Assembly (NCBI GenBank): GCA_964468435.1 | Contig: CAYXVE010000063.1 | Span: 1-27,153 of the forward strand | Source: JBCCTX01 sp964468435 | Lineage (GTDB): Bacteria > Bacteroidota > Bacteroidia > J057 | Reading direction: 5' to 3' | Length of the DNA stretch: 27,153 bases | Part shown: piece by piece, positions 1 through 6,122 of the stretch | Layout: each line of letters opens with the position of its first letter | Numbering within the stretch: the first letter of the stretch is position 1 | The notes under the pieces: model-generated | Seen by the model: the letters and a program-made list of their open reading frames with translations, nothing else | Databases searched by the model: none | What the model was told of the DNA's origin: nothing | Position numbers and translations under genes: made by a program

Positions 1-21
1 AGGCTGAGCTGAGCTAAGTTG

Positions 22-50
22 GATGGCGGAAGTTGCAAACTCCCGCCATC
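22..50. repeat. REP-like two-tier hairpin
   Basis: GATGGCGG (22-29) pairs perfectly with CCGCCATC (43-50). After a single A/C mismatch an inner stem AGTT (31-34) / AACT (38-41) closes a 3-nt loop. The loop region carries the TTGCAAA core that recurs three more times within 130 bp. This interrupted palindrome lies downstream of umuC and looks like a REP/BIME-type extragenic palindrome or a strong terminator stem. There is no T-tract on either side, so a repeat is the better reading. Confidence 0.6.
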
Positions 51-56
51 ATCTAA

Positions 57-86
57 GGGGGACCGCCAGCACCTGGGGGACCGCCA
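57..86. repeat. Direct repeat GGGGGACCGCCA x2
   Basis: The 12-mer GGGGGACCGCCA occurs at 57-68 and again at 75-86, with identical sequence and an 18-bp period. The two copies sit between the hairpin at 22-50 and the TTTGCAA motifs further right, and appear to belong to the same repetitive non-coding block. No coding potential is supported here. Confidence 0.5.
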
Positions 87-103
87 TTACCCCTAAGCCC
101 GCG

Positions 104-180
104 CTCGTTTGCAACGGGTGTGGGCGAATCTCAACAGGCTGCTCGTTTGCAACTCTCCTATCTACCCATTTGCAATGGGT
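104..180. repeat. TTTGCAA-core repeat cluster with perfect palindrome
   Basis: Three more copies of the core are seen: CTCGTTTGCAACGGG (104-118), GCTCGTTTGCAACTC (141-155) and ACCCATTTGCAATGGGT (164-180). The last is a perfect hairpin with 7-bp arms (164-170 / 174-180) and a 3-nt loop. The spacing is irregular, so this is not CRISPR. The short palindromes with a shared core resemble REP sequences that are mobilised by REP-associated tyrosine transposases in other genomes. No such transposase gene is in this window. Confidence 0.5.
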
Positions 181-209
181 AAGGGTGAATAACGTCCAGT
201 AAGCTATGA

Positions 210-1472
210 CTATACCTGCACAACCGGCAGATCTCCCCACCGCGTCGTATAATACGGTGAAAGCCGCTCCTGGCGGAGCTTCCAGTCCCGCCCAAAGCCT
301 TGCGCGGCGCAGCGCACCACGTCTCTACCCATCAACTGATTGATGCTGTCGATGGCGTGCATCGCACGGCGATACTTATCGCGGTCCAGCGTGTCGAAGA
401 GCTGTCCCTGCACCTGGTCCTCGGGCACCATGCCCGAGACGATTACACCTGCTTTCTTGTAGCGGTAACCACAGCGGAAAATCTCTTCCAACCCATTAAC
501 TGCATAGCGAACCAGTTCGCCGGTGTAGTTGGTGGGGACAGCCAGGCGATACTCTCGGCAGTTGGAATACTGGGGCTGGTCCACCTGGAAGCGGTGGGTC
601 TCTACAAAGACCGACAGCAGGCTGGCGCAGCTGCGCTGCATGCGCAGCTTTTCCGCGCAACGCGCGGCATAATTGGCGACAGCTTCGCGGATCGGCTCTA
701 ACTCGGTCAGCGTATGACCGAAAGAGCGCGAGGTGCAAATATGCTTCTTGGAAGGACGCGCCGACTCCATGGGGATGGAGGGAATGCCTCTAAGCTCGCG
801 GAGCGTACGCAAGCCCACGATGGTCATGCGTAGCTTGACCCAGTCTTCATGTGCCTGACTGAAATCGTAGGCCGTCTGGATACCGTACTTACGCAGCATG
901 CGCCCATACCTACCCCCTACCCCCCAGACCGACTCGATCTCCAGCCTTTTGAGTACAGCCTCGATCTCCGCTGGCTGATGTAGCCACCTGACCCCCTTAA
1001 GTCGCTCGTCTTTCTTGACGAGCCGATTGGCTACCTTAGCCAGGGTCTTGGTGGGCGCGATGCCCACCGAAACGGGAACTCCCGTCCACTGATACACCCG
1101 CTGCCGAATCTCACGGCCCATCTCCTCGAGGCTTTGCAGGGGATACCCCGACAGATCCAGGAAAGCCTCGTCAATGGAATATACTTCCACTTCCTTAACG
1201 AAGTCCTTCAGAGTCTGCATGACCCGATGAGACATGTCTCCGTAAAGGGCATAATTTGACGAACAAACGGCAACATTGTATTTGTCAAATAGCGCTGCCC
1301 ACTCAAATGCAGGCGCTCCCATGGGGATTCCCAAGGCTTTGGCCTCTGGCGAACGCGCCACCACACAGCCGTCGTTGTTGGACAGGACCACCACGGGCCT
1401 ACCTGTAAGAACGGGATCAAATACCCGCTCACACGATGCGTAAAAGTTATTACAATCTACCAGTGCGTACAT
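210..1472 (-). CDS. umuC: DNA polymerase V catalytic subunit UmuC (Y-family translesion polymerase)
   Basis: Y-family error-prone polymerase that copies past damaged bases together with processed UmuD. The preferred start (ATG at 1470-1472, MYALVDCNNFYASCERVF) gives 420 residues, close to the roughly 422 of E. coli UmuC. It puts the metal-binding acidic residues at D6, D101 and E102, the same numbers as in E. coli. The SIDEAFLDLSG active-site motif is intact. A beta-clamp binding pentapeptide QGQLF lies near residues 355-359, followed by the usual UmuC C-terminal domain. In-frame upstream ATGs (1493, 1517) exist. A GGAGGG lies just upstream of the 1493 ATG, so a start there cannot be excluded. 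The gene is downstream of umuD on the same strand, 75 bp after its stop, and is almost certainly cotranscribed and damage-inducible. Confidence 0.95.
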   Translation of the reverse strand: MYALVDCNNFYASCERVFDPVLTGRPVVVLSNNDGCVVARSPEAKALGIPMGAPAFEWAALFDKYNVAVCSSNYALYGDMSHRVMQTLKDFVKEVEVYSIDEAFLDLSGYPLQSLEEMGREIRQRVYQWTGVPVSVGIAPTKTLAKVANRLVKKDERLKGVRWLHQPAEIEAVLKRLEIESVWGVGGRYGRMLRKYGIQTAYDFSQAHEDWVKLRMTIVGLRTLRELRGIPSIPMESARPSKKHICTSRSFGHTLTELEPIREAVANYAARCAEKLRMQRSCASLLSVFVETHRFQVDQPQYSNCREYRLAVPTNYTGELVRYAVNGLEEIFRCGYRYKKAGVIVSGMVPEDQVQGQLFDTLDRDKYRRAMHAIDSINQLMGRDVVRCAAQGFGRDWKLRQERLSPYYTTRWGDLPVVQV

Positions 1473-1494
1473 GATATACCACTTCATTAACATA

Positions 1495-1531
1495 CTATTC
1501 AATCCCTCCATTCCCACACTAGCCAGCCTTG
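1495..1531. repeat. Imperfect repeat, copy A (umuD-umuC junction)
   Basis: This stretch, ending in CACACTAGCCAGCCTTG, is about 75-80% matched by 2194-2230, which ends in CACACTAGCAGCCTTG, in the same orientation. Copy A overlaps the leader of umuC; copy B runs straight into a terminator stem. The relationship is visible only by eye and may mark an old local duplication. Confidence 0.4.
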
Positions 1532-1547
1532 TGGAAAGAAAAAGTAG

Positions 1548-2006
1548 CTACGTCTTGTGGATGACGTAGACAACGCGTCCCCAAACGCTGAATTCTTCGA
1601 TCTCTGAGATCTGAATGGGTTCGTAGCCCGGATGTTCCGGGATCAGATACACGGCATCCGAAGCGATGAGCAGCCTCTTGACCGTAAATTCTCCGTTGAT
1701 TATACAGACGGCGATATCACCGCTCTCAACTTCCTGAGCGCGGTCTACGATGAGAATATCCTCATCGTGAATACCTGCACCCTCCATAGAGTTTCCCCTC
1801 ACACGCACGTAAAATGTAGCTGATGGATGACGGATCAAATATTCATTGAGATCCAGCCTGAGCTCGATATAGTCATCTGCAGGAGAAGGAAAGCCTGCCG
1901 CCACCGTGCTTCCCGGCAGGGGCATCTTTGCTTGGGCCGTCGTATCGGCTGAGAACAATTCCAGTACTTGCGTACTCACAAGACGTCTAAGTTGCATTTG
2001 ATTCAC
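1548..2006 (-). CDS. umuD: UmuD-like S24 family self-cleaving protein (polymerase V accessory subunit)
   Basis: A 152-residue member of the LexA/UmuD S24 peptidase family. In E. coli UmuD, RecA-stimulated self-cleavage makes UmuD', which binds UmuC. The catalytic Ser is S73 in GNSMEG and the catalytic Lys is K110 in FTVKRL. Their 37-residue spacing equals that of E. coli UmuD (S60/K97). The likely scissile bond is A37-G38 in AAGFPSPADD, where E. coli UmuD has Cys-Gly. There is no N-terminal DNA-binding domain, which separates it from LexA. The N-terminal arm before the cleavage site is longer than in E. coli. First gene of the umuDC operon; the upstream intergenic region holds a short dyad that might be a regulatory site. 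Confidence 0.93.
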   Translation of the reverse strand: MNQMQLRRLVSTQVLELFSADTTAQAKMPLPGSTVAAGFPSPADDYIELRLDLNEYLIRHPSATFYVRVRGNSMEGAGIHDEDILIVDRAQEVESGDIAVCIINGEFTVKRLLIASDAVYLIPEHPGYEPIQISEIEEFSVWGRVVYVIHKT

Positions 2007-2036
2007 ATTTTGAGATTACATACGAAATAAATTTTA

Positions 2037-2049
2037 CTAATTATATTAG
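2037..2049. promoter_or_regulatory. Candidate operator dyad upstream of umuDC
   Basis: CTAAT (2037-2041) and ATTAG (2045-2049) form a perfect 5-bp dyad with a 3-nt spacer, 31 bp before the umuD start. umuDC operons are normally repressed by LexA, so an operator in this position is expected. The sequence is AT-rich, such dyads arise by chance, and I do not know this organism's LexA box. The assignment is a guess. Confidence 0.2.
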
Positions 2050-2089
2050 ATTATGCTGCTAATAAAGTTAGTTTTTACATTTTACGCAA

Positions 2090-2161
2090 ATGAATTTCGA
2101 CGAAAAGAAAGGTGCTTCGGAAAGGCGAAAAATTCTGAGGAGAGATATCTACAAAAGTTAA
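2090..2161 (+). other. Candidate 23-codon ORF between umuDC and the cupin gene
   Basis: ATG at 2090 opens a 23-codon frame (MNFDEKKGASERRKILRRDI then three more residues) ending in TAA at 2159-2161. The peptide is highly charged. An intrinsic terminator lies about 70 bp further on the same strand with no other plus-strand gene before it. The GAATTTCG/CGAAAAATTC near-palindrome inside it could equally belong to a structured RNA. No family is recognised and no clear ribosome binding site precedes it. Confidence 0.15.
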
Positions 2162-2193
2162 TTCAGTAAAATAAATGGACAATCCGCTCGTTC

Positions 2194-2230
2194 CTATTAT
2201 TACCTTCCATCACTCACACTAGCAGCCTTG
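2194..2230. repeat. Imperfect repeat, copy B (before orphan terminator)
   Basis: Second copy of the block found at 1495-1531. The core CACACTAGC(C)AGCCTTG differs by one inserted C, and the upstream CTATT...CCNTCCAT is also shared. Its last base is the first base of the terminator stem at 2230. Confidence 0.4.
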
Positions 2231-2259
2231 CACCGCCCGCCCGGGCGGTGCGCTTTTTT
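2230..2259 (+). terminator. Rho-independent terminator without an obvious upstream gene
   Basis: GCACCGCCCG (2230-2239) pairs with CGGGCGGTGC (2242-2251), a very GC-rich stem, and is followed after GC by six T (2254-2259). The T-tract is on the plus strand only, yet umuDC reads leftward and the next plus-strand gene starts at 2360. It therefore either ends an unrecognised short transcript (2090-2230) or shields the cupin gene from antisense read-through. Confidence 0.7.
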
Positions 2260-2359
2260 CATAGGGTAACCCAAAATCTTCCCACTTGTCGCATCTTTAT
2301 CAAAAATTCAGTAACTTCAATTGGAAATTGATGAATAGCACTGTTTTAACCCCGTTTTC

Positions 2360-3316
2360 ATGAAGATCTATCATTACCTTATCATAAGTGGCCTGGCTGG
2401 AATAGTCCTGATGCTATGGGCATTTTTACCGATACCCTCAGAACCCATGCAGGAAGAATTACCTCAAATGCAGATTGCCCATATGGGCAAGGGAGACTCA
2501 GAAGGATTTAAATCCATCCGTGAGGCTTTTAAAAAGCGAAATCCCGGATTTGATATGGCCTACATGGCGGAAACCTTCGAAATACCTGCGGAAGATTCAT
2601 ATCGCGTGGCATTCGTACAGACGGGTGGAGGTACAGCTACCCTTAGTAGTGGGGAGTCATCGAAGGTGTCTGTGGGAGATATTGTCATGCTAAAACGGGG
2701 GATATCTCTAGAAGCCGACAGTGCCTTGAGTTTCTTGATCTTTTTCTCCCCTCAAGCTCCCGAGGACAACACTCCTACCTTCGTCCGCCCGGACTGGGAC
2801 ATGAATATTACCGATATACCAGGTGGCTGCGCGACAGAGACCAATGCCTACCGCCGTATTTTACTTACCTGGCGGAGTAAAGTAGGTACCTATCTCTACC
2901 ATGCAGTCAATGCACACCGTGTCCGGATTATGGACTCATTTACTCACTATCACCCTGAAGAAGGTGGATTTGATGAATTTTATCTGGTACAAATGGCAAT
3001 GGACGACGCCAAGATCATCACCAGTAACAAACTGGATCTAATCACTTATCCGGAAAAGGTTACCCGGGAAGATGCCAAAGACCTACTACAAACGACTCCG
3101 CTAGAAGTGGGAGATGTTGTATACCTGCCACGTGGCGTTATTCACAGAGGAGTAGATGGCGTACTGGCTCAAGTCATTACAGTTCCTGGCTTTGTTCCGG
3201 GCTCAGAGATCGGCGTGGACCACCACCTCAAAAAAATCAATGAGCTTCTGGGGCTAAAAGGTGATGAAGCCCTGCCCTATAACCAGGAGGCCTCCACTAA
3301 GGCTATTGTAAAGTAA
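2360..3316 (+). CDS. Membrane-anchored double-cupin protein
   Basis: A 318-residue protein with an N-terminal hydrophobic segment (about residues 6-24) that acts as an uncleaved anchor or signal, placing the rest outside the cytoplasm. Two cupin-like beta-barrels follow. The first (about 75-135) lacks obvious metal ligands. The second (about 185-280) has HYHPEEGGFDEFY, giving H196, H198 and E206, plus H262 in PRGVIHRG, the usual His-His-Glu-His metal set. The architecture resembles bicupins acting on small organic acids or sugars, but the substrate cannot be read from sequence. It is followed 69 bp later by a secreted concanavalin-like gene on the same strand, possibly one transcription unit. 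The ATG at 2360 is the first in frame and precedes the hydrophobic segment directly. Confidence 0.8.
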   Translation: MKIYHYLIISGLAGIVLMLWAFLPIPSEPMQEELPQMQIAHMGKGDSEGFKSIREAFKKRNPGFDMAYMAETFEIPAEDSYRVAFVQTGGGTATLSSGESSKVSVGDIVMLKRGISLEADSALSFLIFFSPQAPEDNTPTFVRPDWDMNITDIPGGCATETNAYRRILLTWRSKVGTYLYHAVNAHRVRIMDSFTHYHPEEGGFDEFYLVQMAMDDAKIITSNKLDLITYPEKVTREDAKDLLQTTPLEVGDVVYLPRGVIHRGVDGVLAQVITVPGFVPGSEIGVDHHLKKINELLGLKGDEALPYNQEASTKAIVK

Positions 3317-3385
3317 ATACTGGCATATTGTCTGTAGGATGCGTATTTTTAACCCACATTACATTTAACACAAAGGACTTACTAC

Positions 3386-4108
3386 ATGAAAAATTTTACC
3401 ATACACCTTTTAATCAACTGCTGTATATTGATCGTAGCGGGATATACATACAGTGCCGCGCAATTTGCCGATATTCCCCAAAACTACCAGTTGCTCTATC
3501 AGCAGGACTTTGAACACCTGCACACTCCTGCAGGCTTTACCATGACAGATGAAAGCGCATGGAAAGTCGCTCAGGATAGGGACAATAAGGTGCTGGAACT
3601 ATCTGGGAAAAGCGACTACCAACCCAAAGTAAGGTCTCCTTTTAACATTGCCTATATCAATACCCATCGCTTCGGAAGCTTTATCCTCGAAGTAGAACTC
3701 GCTCAGACTGGCAGAGAATATGGCCACCGGGATATGTGTCTCTTTTACAGCATGAAAGATCCTTCCAACTTCTATTATACCCATATTGCATCGGTCGCAG
3801 ATCCCCATGCGCATAATATCTTTCTCGTCAATGATGAACCTCGCGTAGCTATTGCCAGCAAAACCACCGAAGGAGTTGACTGGGGAGAGACTGGAAGCTG
3901 GCACAAGGTGCGGATTGAGCGAGACCTAGAGGCGGGTACCATCAAGGTATTCTTTGACGATATGGAGACGCCAGTCATGGAAGCTGAAGACACACATTTC
4001 GATTATGGATATATCGGCTTTGGGTCATTTGACGATACGGGAAAAATAGATAATATTAAAATCTGGGGTCCCGGGCTAGTTCCTGCATCTGGGGGACTTT
4101 TCAGATAA
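3386..4108 (+). CDS. Secreted concanavalin A-like (LamG/DUF1080-type) protein
   Basis: 240 residues. Residues 1-25 form a signal peptide (hydrophobic core LLINCCILIVAG, probable cleavage after the Ala-Ala before Q26). The rest is one beta-rich domain: an opening YQQDFEHLHTP, then RFGSFILEVEL, GSWHKVRIERD, a VFFDD hairpin and a closing GYIGFGSFDDTGKIDNIKIW. That succession is typical of the jelly-roll fold shared by LamG, pentraxin and DUF1080 (3-keto-glycoside hydrolase-like) domains. It could bind or cleave a carbohydrate; no catalytic pair can be named with confidence. There is no T9SS sorting tail, so Sec export to periplasm is expected. It follows the double-cupin gene by 69 bp and is followed by a long hairpin at 4153. 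Confidence 0.75.
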   Translation: MKNFTIHLLINCCILIVAGYTYSAAQFADIPQNYQLLYQQDFEHLHTPAGFTMTDESAWKVAQDRDNKVLELSGKSDYQPKVRSPFNIAYINTHRFGSFILEVELAQTGREYGHRDMCLFYSMKDPSNFYYTHIASVADPHAHNIFLVNDEPRVAIASKTTEGVDWGETGSWHKVRIERDLEAGTIKVFFDDMETPVMEAEDTHFDYGYIGFGSFDDTGKIDNIKIWGPGLVPASGGLFR

Positions 4109-4152
4109 ACGCAAACAGCCAAATACTTTTTATTCACTTTCTTCCATGAAGG

Positions 4153-4184
4153 GGGAGTCTTAAAAGTCGCCTTTTGAGACTCCC
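4153..4184 (+). terminator. Long hairpin downstream of the concanavalin-like gene
   Basis: The arms 4153-4166 and 4171-4184 pair over 14 bp with one G-U, closing the 4-nt loop TCGC. No T-tract follows on the plus strand (TAGGTATATT), so it is either a non-canonical terminator or an mRNA 3'-end stabiliser. The minus-strand reading GGGAGTCTCAAAAG is shared with the terminator at 12527-12563. Confidence 0.55.
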
Positions 4185-4339
4185 TAGGTATATTATTTGC
4201 TATTCACACTACATAAACTTCCAGACAAACCTAAAAAACAACCATAGTAATTATTCTCTTAGCCATAACTTATAAATTACCGTATATTATACCGTGTCAT
4301 CATCATTGAAGAAGCAGGCCTTTTGAAGAAGAAATTCCA

Positions 4340-5626
4340 ATGATACGCTTTTCTCACATATATACAATCCTGATCCTACTGTTGCTTGCAGCTTGTGCCG
4401 GCAACAAAGAAGTTTCCGATCCTATCGATAATGTTGAGAGCAACGTCGAACCTGAGAAAAATCAGTCCAATCATACAGAAGATGCCAAGCTGAAAGAAAA
4501 ACCGGAAATAGGCGGGGAACAAGAAACAGAAGGGGAACACATTGAACTCCCTGAAACGATCGGAATCGATACGGAAGGAGAAACAGAATTAATTCCCATA
4601 TTGCCGGAACAAACTCCAGAACTTCCACCTGCCAGACTTCCTGAAACACAAGCACCTGATCGAGGTAATGCATCGCGTAGGGAATCTACTGAAAGTCCAT
4701 CCCCGACCCAATCTCCAGAAACTCCTTCCACGATTGACAGTAGTTTTATGCGTAAACGCGTGGAAGGATCGCTTGCGCACTATATCCCTCCGGAAATGAA
4801 AACCGGAGAAATATCTCATGTCGAACTTACACTCTCCAGCGCAATTTCACCAGAGGTAGCCCTGGCAAAACTCAATCCCCAGATCCAAAGCATGGCTACT
4901 ACGGCTCCACTTGAGAAGTTATCTTACTACATGAAAGCAGAACTCATTGATTACAATGCCGTAGGAACAGAACGCTTTTTCGATATTTACCTCACTGGAG
5001 GCGTAGAAAATGAAATTCAGTATCTGGACCTGGAGGATACGACGTTTATCGCTAAGTGGGACTGGGCAGTCAAACCCCTAAAAGCAGGAAAGCATCCCCT
5101 ACAAATCAAGGTGTCCATGAACCTCGATGGCAAGATGAGTCCAACCCATCAGCCTGTTTTTCAGACGCTCGAGGTATATAGCGCTACCGTGATGGTGACC
5201 AGCACCAATACGATCCCAATAACCCCTACTGGATCCAATACTTCAGTCTCAAACACTTCATGGAAACTTTCCCTGGTCGCACTAGGTGCCATTATTCTGC
5301 TGGGTACCCCTCTGTTTTTTATATTCCGGAAGAAGAGACGAAAGCAGATATTCAATGTGCAGGAAAATGATGATCATGCAGATCCCGAAGAGATCATGAT
5401 GCTGATACGGAATGGAGAGGTGGAAAAAGCAGTCGGAGAATTACTCGACCTGGCCAAGATTCGCAACAATGACGAGATGAAAAATAGCATCATCCTCCAA
5501 CAAACCCGTTGGAGCCACCTGGAGGACGATGTAAATAATGGGATTATCTCCCGGGCAGACCAACAAATGGAGCGAAACAAGATCCACATGGCATTGCTCC
5601 ACATTCTCGATGAAATGGCAGAATAG
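4340..5626 (+). CDS. Lipoprotein/transmembrane protein with C-terminal EAD11-like effector-associated domain
   Basis: 428 residues in five parts. (1) Signal and lipobox LAAC, lipidated Cys C19. (2) A Pro/Glu/Ser/Thr-rich low-complexity stalk, residues 20-133. (3) A beta-rich module about 135-288, with a WDWAVKPLKAGKHPLQIKVS signature. (4) One transmembrane helix about 309-329, followed by RKKRRKQ, which by the positive-inside rule puts the C-terminus in the cytoplasm. (5) A helical domain about 349-427 with LIRNGEVEKAVGELL and, after an ILQQTRW segment, NGIISRADQQMERNKIHMAL. The last part matches my knowledge of effector-associated domain 11, a death-like adaptor in bacterial conflict systems. 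Inferred role: an envelope receptor passing a signal to a cytoplasmic EAD partner, which is not encoded nearby. The gene stands alone, with about 230 bp upstream and a terminator downstream. Confidence 0.72.
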   Translation: MIRFSHIYTILILLLLAACAGNKEVSDPIDNVESNVEPEKNQSNHTEDAKLKEKPEIGGEQETEGEHIELPETIGIDTEGETELIPILPEQTPELPPARLPETQAPDRGNASRRESTESPSPTQSPETPSTIDSSFMRKRVEGSLAHYIPPEMKTGEISHVELTLSSAISPEVALAKLNPQIQSMATTAPLEKLSYYMKAELIDYNAVGTERFFDIYLTGGVENEIQYLDLEDTTFIAKWDWAVKPLKAGKHPLQIKVSMNLDGKMSPTHQPVFQTLEVYSATVMVTSTNTIPITPTGSNTSVSNTSWKLSLVALGAIILLGTPLFFIFRKKRRKQIFNVQENDDHADPEEIMMLIRNGEVEKAVGELLDLAKIRNNDEMKNSIILQQTRWSHLEDDVNNGIISRADQQMERNKIHMALLHILDEMAE

Positions 5627-5662
5627 TAGAAAGATCGTAGATCATAGCTTGTAAGGATTCAG

Positions 5663-5685
5663 GAAAGAAGGTATCTTTCGTTTTT
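5663..5685 (+). terminator. Intrinsic terminator of the EAD11-like gene
   Basis: GAAAGA (5663-5668) pairs with TCTTTC (5674-5679) and is followed by GTTTTT (5680-5685). The stem is short and AT-rich. It sits inside a wider inverted repeat, AGATCGTAG (5632-5640) / CTACGATCT (5687-5695), which could form the outer stem of the same structure. Position 37 bp after the stop fits termination of the gene ending at 5626. Confidence 0.5.
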
Positions 5686-5700
5686 ACTACGATCTCCCAG

Positions 5701-6014
5701 TTATGCCGGTACTGGCGGTATAATCATTCCATATTTCTCCGCTACAGCGGGTACGCGCTGCAAAATATCTTCTGCAAGAGATCTTTCAAACGCGTTTTCA
5801 GCATCCACAGCAATTCCCAACTCAGGAAAGAAGGGCGCAAATCCCTTGGGACTCCAGGTGGTAACCCAATGACAGTCTGCTTGTCGTGATAATGAGGAGG
5901 AGGACCTGGCATTCCCGCTGGAGTAACAACATAGGCCATATCGAAATCTTTAGGAGTCTGTACCAACATGATCTTCTGACCAAGTACATACAGTGATTGA
6001 GCTTGTTCTTTCAT
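5701..6014 (-). pseudogene. Cupin protein pseudogene (internal deletion and frameshift)
   Basis: The minus-strand frame from ATG 6012-6014 reads MKEQAQSLYVLGQKIMLVQT and continues to GPPPHYHDKQ, a typical first half of a single-domain cupin with metal-ligand histidines. It then becomes unlike a cupin and stops at 5742. A second frame takes over and reads WSPKGFAPFFPELGIAVDAE, ending in IIPPVPA and TAA at 5701-5703, which is a normal cupin C-terminal tail. The middle of the beta-barrel, including the usual Glu-containing motif and the second His motif, is missing. I infer a deletion of several tens of codons that also shifted the frame. The gene is divergent from a TetR-family regulator that probably once controlled it. 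Confidence 0.75.
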
Positions 6015-6122
6015 GGTATAGTAGAATATTAATGAAATAGATTTAACTTTATGAAACAAATGCATCACGAAATTCCTTTGCGAATAATTTTTATGTTACA
6101 AGAGTTTCATGAAAAAACAACT
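6015..6122. promoter_or_regulatory. Shared divergent control region with ATGAAA half-sites
   Basis: The region between the broken cupin gene and the TetR-type regulator contains the perfect 10-bp palindrome TTTCATGAAA (6105-6114) and two more ATGAAA half-sites (6032-6037, 6051-6056). TetR-family genes commonly autoregulate through a palindrome between divergent genes. The short AT-rich motif and its irregular spacing keep this tentative. Confidence 0.25.

Noticed and set aside
104..180. Possible CRISPR array
   Set aside because: The core copies are unevenly spaced, differ in flanks and are palindromic; there are no equal spacers and no cas genes.
49..240. 63-codon minus-strand ORF covering the REP-like repeats
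   Set aside because: Its sequence is generated by the palindromes and direct repeats themselves and it overlaps the end of umuC; no family resemblance.
300..701. Plus-strand ORF of 133 codons
   Set aside because: It lies wholly antisense to umuC, whose catalytic and clamp-binding motifs are intact, and its translation resembles no family.
1473..1517. Longer N-terminus for umuC (start at 1517 or 1493)
   Set aside because: The shorter start gives family-typical length and E. coli-identical active-site numbering. The upstream codons overlap a non-coding repeat. A GGAGGG before the 1493 ATG keeps some doubt.
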